A DNA stretch of 64,000 bases, from positions 248,001 to 312,000 of the forward strand of contig NZ_FOFU01000003.1 in the NCBI RefSeq assembly GCF_900111035.1, given 5' to 3'. Positions 42,841 to 51,408 of the stretch are shown piece after piece. The stretch comes from Treponema bryantii. GTDB lineage: Bacteria; Spirochaetota; Spirochaetia; Treponematales; Treponemataceae. The position numbers and the translations under genes were made by a program. The notes beneath the pieces are model-generated. The model made no database searches. It saw only the letters and a list, made by a program, of their open reading frames with translations, and was not told the origin of the DNA. How positions within the stretch are numbered: the stretch's first letter is position 1; every line of letters begins with the position of its first letter.

Positions 42841-43321
42841 ATGCTTCAAAATGTACCATCTGTGCAACCGGTTGAACCGTCGCATATACATTTCTTGTAG
42901 CTTTGTATGGATTCTTAAAGTTATTAATCTGAGTTTTAAGCTGCTCAATATGAACGCGGAGCAGGTCACGGTTAATGGCATTTTGCTTGAGAACTCTATC
43001 CTGCAGGTCAGAAAGTTCATTCTGAATCTTAATTATATCTGCATCTTCAGCAGCAGAAACAGCTTTAGATGAATTAGCTTTGTACATTTTTGCCATAGGT
43101 ACAATAACCTTCTGAAGATTTGCGATATTCTTTACAACCTGCTGCTCAAGTTCTGTGTGAGCGAGGAGGCTTTCTGGATTTTCTGAAGTAATAGAATCCT
43201 GCTGTTTTTCAAGAACAGTAAGATATTCACGGAATTTGCCGCGCTGTTCCTCTAAGAGACTTCTGAAACGGCGCAAAATAGCAACTCGTTCGTTTAATTC
43301 TTCCTGTGTGATTTCTGCCAT
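42839..43321 (-). CDS. FlgN-like flagellar export chaperone
   Basis: This 160-residue protein is almost entirely alpha-helical with long charged heptads (NERVAILRRFRSLLEEQRGKFREYLTVLEKQQ, then LEQQVVKNIANLQKVIVP). This matches the FlgN family in length and character; FlgN chaperones hold hook-associated proteins FlgK and FlgL before export. Sequence identity in this family is low, so the call leans on the position 13 nt downstream of fliS under a sigma-28-like promoter. A general coiled-coil protein is the alternative. Confidence 0.72.
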   Translation of the reverse strand: MAEITQEELNERVAILRRFRSLLEEQRGKFREYLTVLEKQQDSITSENPESLLAHTELEQQVVKNIANLQKVIVPMAKMYKANSSKAVSAAEDADIIKIQNELSDLQDRVLKQNAINRDLLRVHIEQLKTQINNFKNPYKATRNVYATVQPVAQMVHFEA

Positions 43322-43334
43322 ATTGTTTTTCCCC

Positions 43335-43775
43335 TTACCCTACAATATTCAGTGTATTTGCAACTTTTGCAGCCGGAGCGTTTGCTGTACTGTTTGCAAT
43401 AGTTCTCCATGCTCCTGCAAGATCATCAATCTTGTTCAAAACAAACTCAATTTTTGTTTTGCTATGATTGATAGTTGCATCCATCAGTTCTTCATTAAAA
43501 TACACATAAAGAGACATAAGATTTCTTGCAATGTCTCCACCTTTTTCCATATCAAGCGAAACCTGGAGCTCAGTAATAATAGCCTGAGTTTTCTGAAGAT
43601 AAATACCGAATTGCTCAATATCACCTGGTTTCAGCTTATCATTCTGATCAAAAAGATTAAGTGCTCCCTTTAAGTTTTTTACAGCACCTTCATAAAGTAA
43701 AACAACAAGACGTCCCTGACTTGCGGTATTTACATTAGTTTTTTGATATGCAGCATAAGCGTTCTGATAAGCCAT
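43335..43775 (-). CDS. fliS: flagellar export chaperone FliS
   Basis: This 146-residue all-helical chaperone keeps flagellin monomeric and passes it to the export gate. The start MAYQNAYAAYQKTNVNTAS, then GRLVVLLYEGAVKNLKGA and the helix GDIARNLMSLYVYFNEELMDA are the family hallmarks. The ATG at 43775 has a near-perfect AAGGAGG site. An 11-codon longer frame is not supported. In spirochaetes flagellins build periplasmic filaments. It is first of fliS-flgN. Confidence 0.95.
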   Translation of the reverse strand: MAYQNAYAAYQKTNVNTASQGRLVVLLYEGAVKNLKGALNLFDQNDKLKPGDIEQFGIYLQKTQAIITELQVSLDMEKGGDIARNLMSLYVYFNEELMDATINHSKTKIEFVLNKIDDLAGAWRTIANSTANAPAAKVANTLNIVG

Positions 43776-43831
43776 GTCTGTTCCTCCTTGAAATACGGAA
43801 TTCCGCAAAAAATGCGGGTATTCTTCTCTGA

Positions 43832-43858
43832 TTGTCGGATAATAAAAAAATTAGTTTA
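43832..43858 (-). promoter_or_regulatory. sigma-28 (FliA/WhiG)-like promoter of fliS-flgN
   Basis: On the minus strand: TAAA (43858-43855), 15 nt, TCCGACAA (43839-43832), compared with the TAAA-N15-GCCGATAA consensus (six of eight in the -10). It lies about 55 nt before the fliS ATG. The leader holds a small CCGCA/TGCGG hairpin. Confidence 0.6.
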
Positions 43859-43895
43859 GCAAAAAGATACAGTTTTTTTATAAAAAAATCGAAAT

Positions 43896-43915
43896 TTGGC
43901 GCGACTGGGAGCCAA
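43896..43915. promoter_or_regulatory. inverted repeat upstream of ftsH, possible operator
   Basis: TTGGC-N10-GCCAA lies between the divergent fliS and ftsH genes, about 20 nt upstream of a TATAAT box (43934-43939). It is not a CIRCE element. Regulator unknown. The rest of the 294-bp gap is AT-rich with no other clear feature. Confidence 0.3.
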
Positions 43916-44069
43916 TATATCGATTAATTTGTTTATAATATGGAAGGACCTGAGTAAGAAGTTTCTAATATTTTATTTATAATCCACTTCAAATTCGAAT
44001 TTAGTGGAAAAAAACAAATATCTTTACTATATTTATAGTAACAAACGAATTTTTACTCAGGATACAGCG

Positions 44070-46160
44070 ATGGCAGAGAATCAGAACGAAAACCAGAACA
44101 CGAATAACAATGACGAAAACGATCCATATAAGTTTTTCAAGTTCCCTGGACCGGAAAATAATGATGATAAGAATAAAAACAAGAAGAATAATGGCAAAAA
44201 GAAGCTTCCTTTCTGGCCAATTCTTCTGCTAACTCTTTTTGTAGTTGCTATGGCAGAGGTTTTTCTCTTCCCTAAGAATGATGATTTAATTGATTATTCT
44301 GATTTCAAGGAGAAAATTGAGAGGGGCGAGATAAAATCTGTAGTTATAAGCGACAGCTATTTTATAGGCTACGGAAATGTCATTGAAACAAAAGCAGAGG
44401 GCAAAGGTCTTAAGCTTTTTAATGCTCCTTCTGTAAAATCTGCTGTTCAGTATAAGACTTCAGCAGTGCTTACTCAGAGCTTCCTTGATTTCCTTGAAGA
44501 GAACAATATTCATTATAAGTTTGCTGCAAAGCAGAATAACTGGTTCCTGCAGCTGCTTTTGAATCTTGTAGTTCCATTTGGACTTATTTTCCTGCTTTAC
44601 TTCTTCCTTTTCAGAAAGATGGGCGGCGGTTCAGGCGGAATGGGAAGTATTTTCAGTGTCGGTAATTCCCGCGCTAAGGTTGTTGAAGAAGGAAAAATCA
44701 AAACCCGCTTTACAGATGTTGCAGGTGTTGATGAGGCTAAGGAAGAACTTGTAGAAGTTGTTGATTTCCTTAAGTCTCCTAAAAAATATACAGATATCGG
44801 TGGAAAGATTCCTAAGGGAGTTCTGCTTGTCGGTGACCCTGGAACCGGTAAAACATTGCTTGCCCGCGCTGTAGCAGGAGAGGCTGGAGTACCATTCTTC
44901 AGTATTTCCGGTTCAGACTTCGTAGAAATGTTTGTCGGAGTTGGTGCTTCTCGCGTCCGCGACCTCTTTAAGCAGGCCCGTGAAAAAGCTCCTTGTATTG
45001 TATTTATTGATGAAATTGATGCCCTCGCTAAGAGCCGTGCAAACGGATTCTCTAGCAACGACGAGCGTGAACAGACATTGAACCAGCTCCTCGTTGAGAT
45101 GGATGGTTTTGATAACGAAAAAGGTTTGATTGTTCTTGCAGCTACAAACCGTGTAGACGTTCTTGACCCTGCAATTCTTCGTCCTGGCCGTTTTGACCGC
45201 CAGGTTCCGGTTGAAAAGCCGGATGTTAAGGGTCGCGAGGAGATTCTCCGCATCCATGCAAAGAACGTAAAACTTGATAAGGACGTTGATTTTGAATCGG
45301 TTGCTCACGGAACTACAGGTTTTGCCGGTGCAGACCTCGCAAATGTAGTAAACGAAGCTGCTCTTCTTGCAGTTCGCAATGGTCGCAAGAAGGTAACAAT
45401 GGAAGATTTCAACGATGCTATCGATAAGGTAAGCATTGGCCTTAAGAAAAAGAGCCGCAAGGATAATAAAAAGCAGATGCGCCTTGTTTCTGTTCACGAG
45501 ACAGGCCATGCTCTTGTTGCAGCCTTTAATCCGGACCACGAGCCTGTAAATAAGATTACAGTTGTTCCACGAAGCCATGGAGTAGGCGGATTTACACAGT
45601 ACCGCGAAGAAGGCGAAGAAAAGTTCAATATGACTCGTAAAGACATGATGGACGAAATCGACAGCCTGCTTGGTGGACGTGCCGCAGAAGAGGTTATCCT
45701 TGGTGATATTTCTACCGGTGCTTCTAACGATATTGCCCGTGCAACAGATATCATCAAGCGCATGATTACAGACTTTGGTATGTCAGACAAGTTCAAGAAC
45801 ATGACACTTGGAAAGGGCGTACTCGGAACTCGTGGCGGTGATGCAAACCTCATCCGTGAGTTCAGTGAACAGTCACAGAACTATATTGATGAAGAAATTG
45901 CCCGTATCATGAACGAACGCTACAATTACGTAGTAAAACTGCTTAAACAGCACAAAGATCTTCTTGAATATATTGCAAACCGCCTGGTTGAGATTGAAAC
46001 AATGGACGGTAAAGAGTTCTATGAGATTGTAAAGGGCGAAGCTCATTGCAAGGAACTCACTGAAAATGCTGGTAAGAAAGAAAAAACTTCTGAGACTTCA
46101 AAAGAATCTTCTACAGCGAAAAAGTCTAGAGCTCCACGTAAAACTAAAAAAGAAGAGTAA
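44070..46160 (+). CDS. ftsH: ATP-dependent zinc metalloprotease FtsH
   Basis: This membrane AAA protease has about 696 residues and degrades misfolded membrane and regulatory proteins. An Asn/Asp/Lys-rich cytoplasmic start is followed by a helix ([20 protein letters not shown]), a periplasmic segment and a second helix ([24 protein letters not shown]). Walker A is [20 protein letters not shown], Walker [11 protein letters not shown] and the arginine-finger region [13 protein letters not shown]. The zinc motif is [11 protein letters not shown]. The ATG at 44070 is preferred over a GTG at 44004, which lies in AT-rich DNA with no ribosome site. The tail is lysine/serine-rich. A strong terminator follows. 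Confidence 0.97.
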   Translation: MAENQNENQNTNNNDENDPYKFFKFPGPENNDDKNKNKKNNGKKKLPFWPILLLTLFVVAMAEVFLFPKNDDLIDYSDFKEKIERGEIKSVVISDSYFIGYGNVIETKAEGKGLKLFNAPSVKSAVQYKTSAVLTQSFLDFLEENNIHYKFAAKQNNWFLQLLLNLVVPFGLIFLLYFFLFRKMGGGSGGMGSIFSVGNSRAKVVEEGKIKTRFTDVAGVDEAKEELVEVVDFLKSPKKYTDIGGKIPKGVLLVGDPGTGKTLLARAVAGEAGVPFFSISGSDFVEMFVGVGASRVRDLFKQAREKAPCIVFIDEIDALAKSRANGFSSNDEREQTLNQLLVEMDGFDNEKGLIVLAATNRVDVLDPAILRPGRFDRQVPVEKPDVKGREEILRIHAKNVKLDKDVDFESVAHGTTGFAGADLANVVNEAALLAVRNGRKKVTMEDFNDAIDKVSIGLKKKSRKDNKKQMRLVSVHETGHALVAAFNPDHEPVNKITVVPRSHGVGGFTQYREEGEEKFNMTRKDMMDEIDSLLGGRAAEEVILGDISTGASNDIARATDIIKRMITDFGMSDKFKNMTLGKGVLGTRGGDANLIREFSEQSQNYIDEEIARIMNERYNYVVKLLKQHKDLLEYIANRLVEIETMDGKEFYEIVKGEAHCKELTENAGKKEKTSETSKESSTAKKSRAPRKTKKEE

Positions 46161-46179
46161 GTTAGCATTTTAATCAACG

Positions 46180-46223
46180 GGCTTCCGCTATTTGCAGTTT
46201 TGAGCAGCGGAAGCCTTTTTTTT
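46180..46223 (+). terminator. terminator of ftsH
   Basis: GGCTTCCGCT (46180-46189) and AGCGGAAGCC (46206-46215) form a perfect 10-bp stem followed by eight Ts. Confidence 0.92.
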
Positions 46224-46230
46224 ATATAAG

Positions 46231-46259
46231 TAGACTACAATGCATTTTCGCTGTATAAT
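46231..46259 (+). promoter_or_regulatory. promoter of lolA-rodZ-rimO unit, apparently leaderless
   Basis: TAGACT (46231-46236), 17 nt, TATAAT (46254-46259), eight nt to the ATG at 46268, with no Shine-Dalgarno. Confidence 0.55.
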
Positions 46260-46267
46260 ACACTGAT

Positions 46268-46942
46268 ATGAAAAAGCTAATTATTTCTTTCTGTGCACTT
46301 TTTGTTTCAACTGTTTTATTCGCACAGAATATTACAACTGCTAGTGCATATTTTAAGACTATTTCCGAATATTACGGTACTATCAAAGATTACGAAGTAG
46401 ATTTTGAAATCAGAATAGAAAAGACAGAATCAAGAGGAAAACTTTCCTTTAAGGCTCCTAATCTTTTGAGAATGGATTATACAAATCCTGAAGAGCAGGT
46501 AATCTGCTTTAATGGTGATATCCTTACAATCTATATTAAAGAGCCGGCCGAGGCTGTTCTTCAGCAGCAGGTAACTCCTGGTTCAAGTGGAAGTGCATCA
46601 ACACTTTCAACACCTCAGGGACTGTCTCTTATGTCTCGTTATTACACAGTTGCTTATGAAACTGGTCAGAATCCAGAGCCTTTGGAAGAAGGTTCTGATG
46701 AAATGGTAGTAAAACTGATTCTTACAAGAAAGAGCGCTTCAGAAGCCTTCAGATATATTAAGCTTGCAATCAACAACGAAACAAAGCTTATTCGCCGTAT
46801 AGAAGCTGTTACTCCTAAAGGAGAAGAGTTCGTTTTTGATTTCTATGATTATGTACTGAATCAGAACCTTTCTGAGCAGCGTTTCGTTTACGACGCTCCT
46901 TCTTCTGCAAATAATTATAACAACTTCCTGTTTTCGGAGTAG
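46268..46942 (+). CDS. LolA-like periplasmic lipoprotein carrier
   Basis: This 224-residue protein has a signal peptide (KKLIISFCALFVSTVLFAQ) and a LolA-type open barrel. Family landmarks are the strand YEVDFEIRIEKTESRGKLSFKAPNLLRMDYTNPEEQVICFNGD and the later YIKLAINNETKLIRRIEAVT and GEEFVFDFYDY. LolA carries lipoproteins through the periplasm to the outer membrane, consistent with the many lipoproteins in this window. It is longer than enteric LolA (about 180) because of an insert around residues 85-120. The rodZ-like gene starts six nt after its stop. Confidence 0.82.
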   Translation: MKKLIISFCALFVSTVLFAQNITTASAYFKTISEYYGTIKDYEVDFEIRIEKTESRGKLSFKAPNLLRMDYTNPEEQVICFNGDILTIYIKEPAEAVLQQQVTPGSSGSASTLSTPQGLSLMSRYYTVAYETGQNPEPLEEGSDEMVVKLILTRKSASEAFRYIKLAINNETKLIRRIEAVTPKGEEFVFDFYDYVLNQNLSEQRFVYDAPSSANNYNNFLFSE

Positions 46943-46948
46943 TGTGGT

Positions 46949-48040
46949 ATGGAAAGCTACGGTGAACTTTTAAAAACAACCCGCGAAGCAAAAGAACTTG
47001 ACCTTGACCGTGCAAGTCGCGAAATCTCTATAGAAAAAAGATATCTTGCAGGACTTGAAGCAGAAGATAATGCTGTTTTTCCTGGCGAAGCTTATATGGT
47101 TGGCTTCTTAAAGAATTATGCAGATTATCTTGAACTTGATTCAGAGTTTATTTTAAAGCTTTACCGTAATAAGCAGATTCAGGAATCTCCGCTTCCACAG
47201 GGGCTTTATGAACCTCATAAGCCACGTTACTTCCTTCCGGCAATTATAATTCCTTCTGTACTGCTTGTTGCAGTCGTTGCTGTTGTTCTGACTCTTCTCG
47301 TATTAAAAAAGAAGAATAATATTGAAGATGGTGTTGTAGTTTCCAGCGGTGTAAAAAATCGTCAGTATGAGCTTTCTGATAAAAAGTTTACACAGCGTGT
47401 TTATAAGGGCGACCAGCTTTTTATTCCTACAGAGAACGATGGAAAAATCATTCTTACTGTTAGAGATACTCTTTCTGCCTTTGGTATTGATACTCCTTCC
47501 GGAGTTTTCTATATCGAACTTGCAGAAGAATCAGAACTTGATATTAACGGTGACAATGCATCTGATATGATTGTCTACGTTTCTGATATTTCCTCTACTG
47601 ATGAAAGCCGCGGTGCAGAAGTTAGTATTCTGCTCCGTCATGGTCTTGCTGTAGATACAACTGTAGTTGCTGCAGAAGAAATTCCGTTTGCTTCTGAAGT
47701 TAAGTCTTCGCATCCTTACAAGGTTATTCATGAGGACAACAGAGCTTATCCGTTTACAATCAATGCAAGCTTCCGCGGTCCTTGTCTCTTCCGCGATCGC
47801 GTGGATAATTCTCAGTCGGTTGAATCTTATTTCGCGCGCGGTGACTTATTCACTGCAACTCCACGTAATGGTATCCGCCTGTGGATGTCTAACTTCAATA
47901 CTGTAAAAATTACAATTATTGCAGACTCTAAATCCTTTGACCTTGATATTGGTACTGCCGGTCAAATTTTTGTTGAAGATATCAAGTGGATTAAAGATAC
48001 AGACGGTAAGTATAAGCTTGTCGTTATAGAATTGGACTAA
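46949..48040 (+). CDS. RodZ-like helix-turn-helix membrane protein
   Basis: This 363-residue protein has an N-terminal HTH (about 1-70: YGELLKTTREAKELDLDRASREISIEKRYLAGLE, then PGEAYMVGFLKNYADYLELD), the classic RodZ/HTH_25 pattern. A single helix follows at about 96-119 (FLPAIIIPSVLLVAVVAVVLTLLVL), then a large extracytoplasmic beta-rich region of about 240 residues. RodZ links MreB to the wall-elongation machinery and sets cell shape. The periplasmic part is longer than in E. coli. It is cotranscribed with lolA-like and rimO. Confidence 0.85.
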   Translation: MESYGELLKTTREAKELDLDRASREISIEKRYLAGLEAEDNAVFPGEAYMVGFLKNYADYLELDSEFILKLYRNKQIQESPLPQGLYEPHKPRYFLPAIIIPSVLLVAVVAVVLTLLVLKKKNNIEDGVVVSSGVKNRQYELSDKKFTQRVYKGDQLFIPTENDGKIILTVRDTLSAFGIDTPSGVFYIELAEESELDINGDNASDMIVYVSDISSTDESRGAEVSILLRHGLAVDTTVVAAEEIPFASEVKSSHPYKVIHEDNRAYPFTINASFRGPCLFRDRVDNSQSVESYFARGDLFTATPRNGIRLWMSNFNTVKITIIADSKSFDLDIGTAGQIFVEDIKWIKDTDGKYKLVVIELD

Positions 48041-48048
48041 TTAAACCT

Positions 48049-49440
48049 ATGAAATTTTTTATCGACCAGCACGGTTGTGCTAAAAACCAGACAGACGGAG
48101 AGCTGTTGGCAGGCTTTTTGATGGAGAAGGGGTATAAACTTACACTGAATGCCAGCGAAGCTGATTTTATCTTTGTTAATACCTGCGGTTTTATTCAATC
48201 TGCCAAAAAAGAATCAATTGATGCAATTTATGATATCAAAAAGGCTTATCCGGATGCCAGAATTATTATGACTGGCTGCCTTGCAGAACGCTATGCAAAT
48301 GATCTTATAGAACAGATGCCTGAACTGGATGGTGTTTTTGGAAACGGTGACCTTTCAAAAATCTGCAGCTTTATGAATAAGGTTCGTAAAGAACGTGTTG
48401 CTCAGACTTTTAGTCAGGAAGGTGTGTGCAGCGGAACCCGTCCGGTGCTCTTTAATTTCCCTGGCAGCGCTTTTGTAAAAATAACTGAAGGCTGTTCAAA
48501 TCACTGTTCTTTCTGCGCAATTCCTTTAATTCGTGGTGAGGTAAGAAGCCGTCCGGAAGCAGAAATTCTCGACGAAGTAAAGCAGCTTATTTCAGACGGT
48601 GTTTACGAAATCAATCTGATTGGACAGGATCTTGCCGTTTACGGCAAGGAATTCGGTACTTCACTTGCCAAGCTTTTGACTAAGCTTTCAAAAATCAAGG
48701 GAGATTTTATTGTTCGTCCGCTTTATATTCATCCGGATCATTTTACAGATGACATTATTGAAGCAATTAAAACTTCTCCAAAACTTCTTCCATATTTTGA
48801 TATTCCGTTCCAGAGTGCAGATGATAAAATCATTCGCGCAATGAATAGAACCGGCTCATACGAGCAATACACAAGCCTTGTAAAAAAACTCCGTCGTGAG
48901 TTACCGGGCGCTGTGCTCCGAACAACCTTCCTCACAGGTTTCCCTGGCGAAACAGACGAGGCTGCAGAAAATACCGCCCGTTTCCTTCAGGAAATTCAGC
49001 CGGACTGGTCTGGCTGTTTCCCTTACAGCCGCGAAGAAGATACTCCGGCCTATAAAATGAAGCCTCGTGTTCCTGCAAAGATTGCCAAAGCCCGTGCAAA
49101 TCATCTCGAAGAACTTCAGGCGGAAATCACCCGTGAGCGCCTTGAACACTATGTTGGTCAGGAACTCAATATTCTTGTTGAAGAAATCGTTTCTGGTGTA
49201 GAGGGTGATGCTGCCGCAGAAGGGCTTGCAATCGGCCGTGCCTGGTTCCAGGCTCCGGAAGTTGACGGTTCTGTAGTAATCCGTTATGACCTGGATGACA
49301 AAAAGGCTGTAGAATCAATAATTCCTGGCGGGGTAGTAACTGTAAAAGTTCTCGCAAATACTGGAGTAGACCTCGATTCCCGATTTATTAAAAATTCTAG
49401 AAAAATTGATAAAAAAAACGAGCGAAAATTCATTTTCTAG
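48049..49440 (+). CDS. rimO: ribosomal protein uS12 methylthiotransferase RimO
   Basis: This 463-residue radical-SAM methylthiotransferase modifies the conserved aspartate of ribosomal protein S12. An N-terminal MTTase domain starts FFIDQHGCAKNQTDGE and carries further cluster cysteines in FVNTCGF and MTGCLAERY. The radical-SAM motif CxxxCxxC is CSNHCSFCAIP, followed by LIRGEVRSRPEAEI, NLIGQDLAVYG and a C-terminal TRAM-like domain. MiaB is excluded by the RimO-type IGQD-x3-YG block and the N-terminal motif. It starts eight nt after the rodZ-like stop. Confidence 0.92.
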   Translation: MKFFIDQHGCAKNQTDGELLAGFLMEKGYKLTLNASEADFIFVNTCGFIQSAKKESIDAIYDIKKAYPDARIIMTGCLAERYANDLIEQMPELDGVFGNGDLSKICSFMNKVRKERVAQTFSQEGVCSGTRPVLFNFPGSAFVKITEGCSNHCSFCAIPLIRGEVRSRPEAEILDEVKQLISDGVYEINLIGQDLAVYGKEFGTSLAKLLTKLSKIKGDFIVRPLYIHPDHFTDDIIEAIKTSPKLLPYFDIPFQSADDKIIRAMNRTGSYEQYTSLVKKLRRELPGAVLRTTFLTGFPGETDEAAENTARFLQEIQPDWSGCFPYSREEDTPAYKMKPRVPAKIAKARANHLEELQAEITRERLEHYVGQELNILVEEIVSGVEGDAAAEGLAIGRAWFQAPEVDGSVVIRYDLDDKKAVESIIPGGVVTVKVLANTGVDLDSRFIKNSRKIDKKNERKFIF

Positions 49441-49467
49441 TGTATAATTTACAAATCGGACACAAAA

Positions 49468-51408
49468 ATGAAGGTTATAGCAGTTTTAATTCCGACATTT
49501 TCAACTGAGTACAATCTGGATATTCTTAGTGGTATTTCTGATTATTTTCGAGGCAAAGATGCTAAGGTTGTTCTTATTCAGACAAGAATTCCTGGCATAA
49601 ATACAGGAGCCTTTGACTATCAGTTTTGTACAGGATTTGAATATGCTAAATCAGAAGAAGTAGATGCTGTAATTTGTGTAAGCGGTGTTTATGCTTCTGA
49701 GATGCCTGAAGATAAACTTCGTGAAATCCTCAAATGTTTTGAACCACGTCCGGTAGTTTCAATTAACCTCGATCCAAAAACAAGAAACAGTTATGTGATT
49801 CAGGCAGACTGCCGTAAAAGCTTTAAGGAAATTGTAAGTCATCTTAAAAAAGTTCATGACTGCAAGAAAATTGCTTTTTTCTCTGCCAATGAAACAAAAT
49901 CAAAAGAAGCTCTGGAACGATATGATGCTTTTACTGCTGCACTCGATGCCTGTAAGCTTACCTTTTATCCTGAACTTGTTTTTGATGGCGCATTTACTGA
50001 TTTTAAGGCTTATGATGCAATTAAAGCACATTATAAATCTAAAAATGAAATAGATTTTGATGCTATTGTCTGTGCCAATGATATGATGGCTTCGGGCTGT
50101 ATGCGTGCTCTGGAAGAACTTGGTGTAAAAGTTCCTCAGGAAGTAAAGGTTACAGGCTTTGATGATGCTATTGTGGCATCTATGCATTCTCCAAAACTTA
50201 CAACTATCAACCAGGATATTTATAGTCAGGGGTATGAAGCTGCAGAAATTGTAGACCGCGTTTTATCCGGTGAAAAGATGAAGAAGGCGTATTTTAATCC
50301 TCTCGTTCCAAAATTCCGTCAGTCTTGCGGCTGTATCAGTCTGGATCATTCACTTCCTGTATATAAAAATGTTGAAGGTGAACTTCGTTCTGATGTTAAC
50401 GATAAAACTGATGGAGTCATGCAGTTTGTAAACGCACTGGGCGAAAAAAATGTTGTTGTAACATTATTAGATACAATCCGGGGCTTTAATACTCTCAAGC
50501 AGATGTTCTTCAGCCTTAAATATATTGTAAAGCAGTGTGCAATGAGTGGTATGGCTATTCATTTCTTTAAGGATGTTCAGATTATTGATTCTGAGCAGGA
50601 ATTTGTCCTTCCTAGAGAAGCTGAACTTCACATGTTTTACACTAATCAGAAGAATGTTGAATTCTTCAGACCAGGGCTTACTGTAAATCCTCATGAAAAG
50701 ATTTTTTCAGCCCGCTCAATGGAAGATATAAGCGGAATATTTATTTTGAATCCGATTTTTATGGGTGAAGCAAATTACGGTTATATGCTTTGTCGTATAA
50801 ACGAAAATAAATTTGCAGATTACAACGTTTACTTAAAAATCATCATAAATGCAATTGCTCAGGCTTATGATTATACCGGTAAGATTCAGGAAGGCCGAAA
50901 CCTTGAACGCGAAAATACTGATCTTGCTTTACAGTCTCGCATGGATGAGCTGACTGGTATTCTCAACCGCCGCGGCTTTATTGAACAGGGACAGGCAGCT
51001 CTCGATCTTCTGCAGGAAACAGATACATCTGGTGTCATTTTCTTTGCAGATATGGATGACCTTAAGAAAATCAATGATACTTATGGTCATGAAATGGGTG
51101 ATAAGGCAATTATGCTTCAGGCAAGGGTTCTGAAAGATATTTTCCGTTCTTCAGATGTTGTCGGTCGCCTTGGTGGTGATGAATTTGGAATTGTTGCTCT
51201 TGGAATGAAAATCGGTTATGTTGAAAAAACAAGACTTAAAATACAAATGCTCTGTAAAAAAGTTTCTATAGAAAATCAGCTGCCGTTTACACTTTCAATA
51301 AGTCTTGGAGCAGTAGACCTTCAGAAATCAAGTGTTCTGAAGCAGCTTCTTTCCGAAGCAGATAAAGAACTTTATAAAGAAAAAAAGAAGAAACATGACA
51401 GAAAATAA
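49468..51408 (+). CDS. cytosolic diguanylate cyclase with LacI-type sugar-binding sensor (paralogue 1)
   Basis: This 646-residue protein has a periplasmic-binding-protein-like fold (about 1-285: AVLIPTFSTEYNLDILSGISDYF, VDAVICVSGVY, DAIVCANDMMASGCMRALEELGVKVPQEVKVTGFDD, LTTINQD). This is the LacI/GalR effector domain, but without the N-terminal DNA-binding helix-turn-helix and without a signal peptide. A middle GAF-like region (about 315-465) and a coiled coil lead to a GGDEF domain with GRLGGDEF, inhibitory site RSSD five residues before it, and DELTGILNRRGF. It should make c-di-GMP in response to a cytoplasmic ligand, perhaps a sugar. It overlaps pcrA by 14 nt. Confidence 0.9.
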   Translation: MKVIAVLIPTFSTEYNLDILSGISDYFRGKDAKVVLIQTRIPGINTGAFDYQFCTGFEYAKSEEVDAVICVSGVYASEMPEDKLREILKCFEPRPVVSINLDPKTRNSYVIQADCRKSFKEIVSHLKKVHDCKKIAFFSANETKSKEALERYDAFTAALDACKLTFYPELVFDGAFTDFKAYDAIKAHYKSKNEIDFDAIVCANDMMASGCMRALEELGVKVPQEVKVTGFDDAIVASMHSPKLTTINQDIYSQGYEAAEIVDRVLSGEKMKKAYFNPLVPKFRQSCGCISLDHSLPVYKNVEGELRSDVNDKTDGVMQFVNALGEKNVVVTLLDTIRGFNTLKQMFFSLKYIVKQCAMSGMAIHFFKDVQIIDSEQEFVLPREAELHMFYTNQKNVEFFRPGLTVNPHEKIFSARSMEDISGIFILNPIFMGEANYGYMLCRINENKFADYNVYLKIIINAIAQAYDYTGKIQEGRNLERENTDLALQSRMDELTGILNRRGFIEQGQAALDLLQETDTSGVIFFADMDDLKKINDTYGHEMGDKAIMLQARVLKDIFRSSDVVGRLGGDEFGIVALGMKIGYVEKTRLKIQMLCKKVSIENQLPFTLSISLGAVDLQKSSVLKQLLSEADKELYKEKKKKHDRK

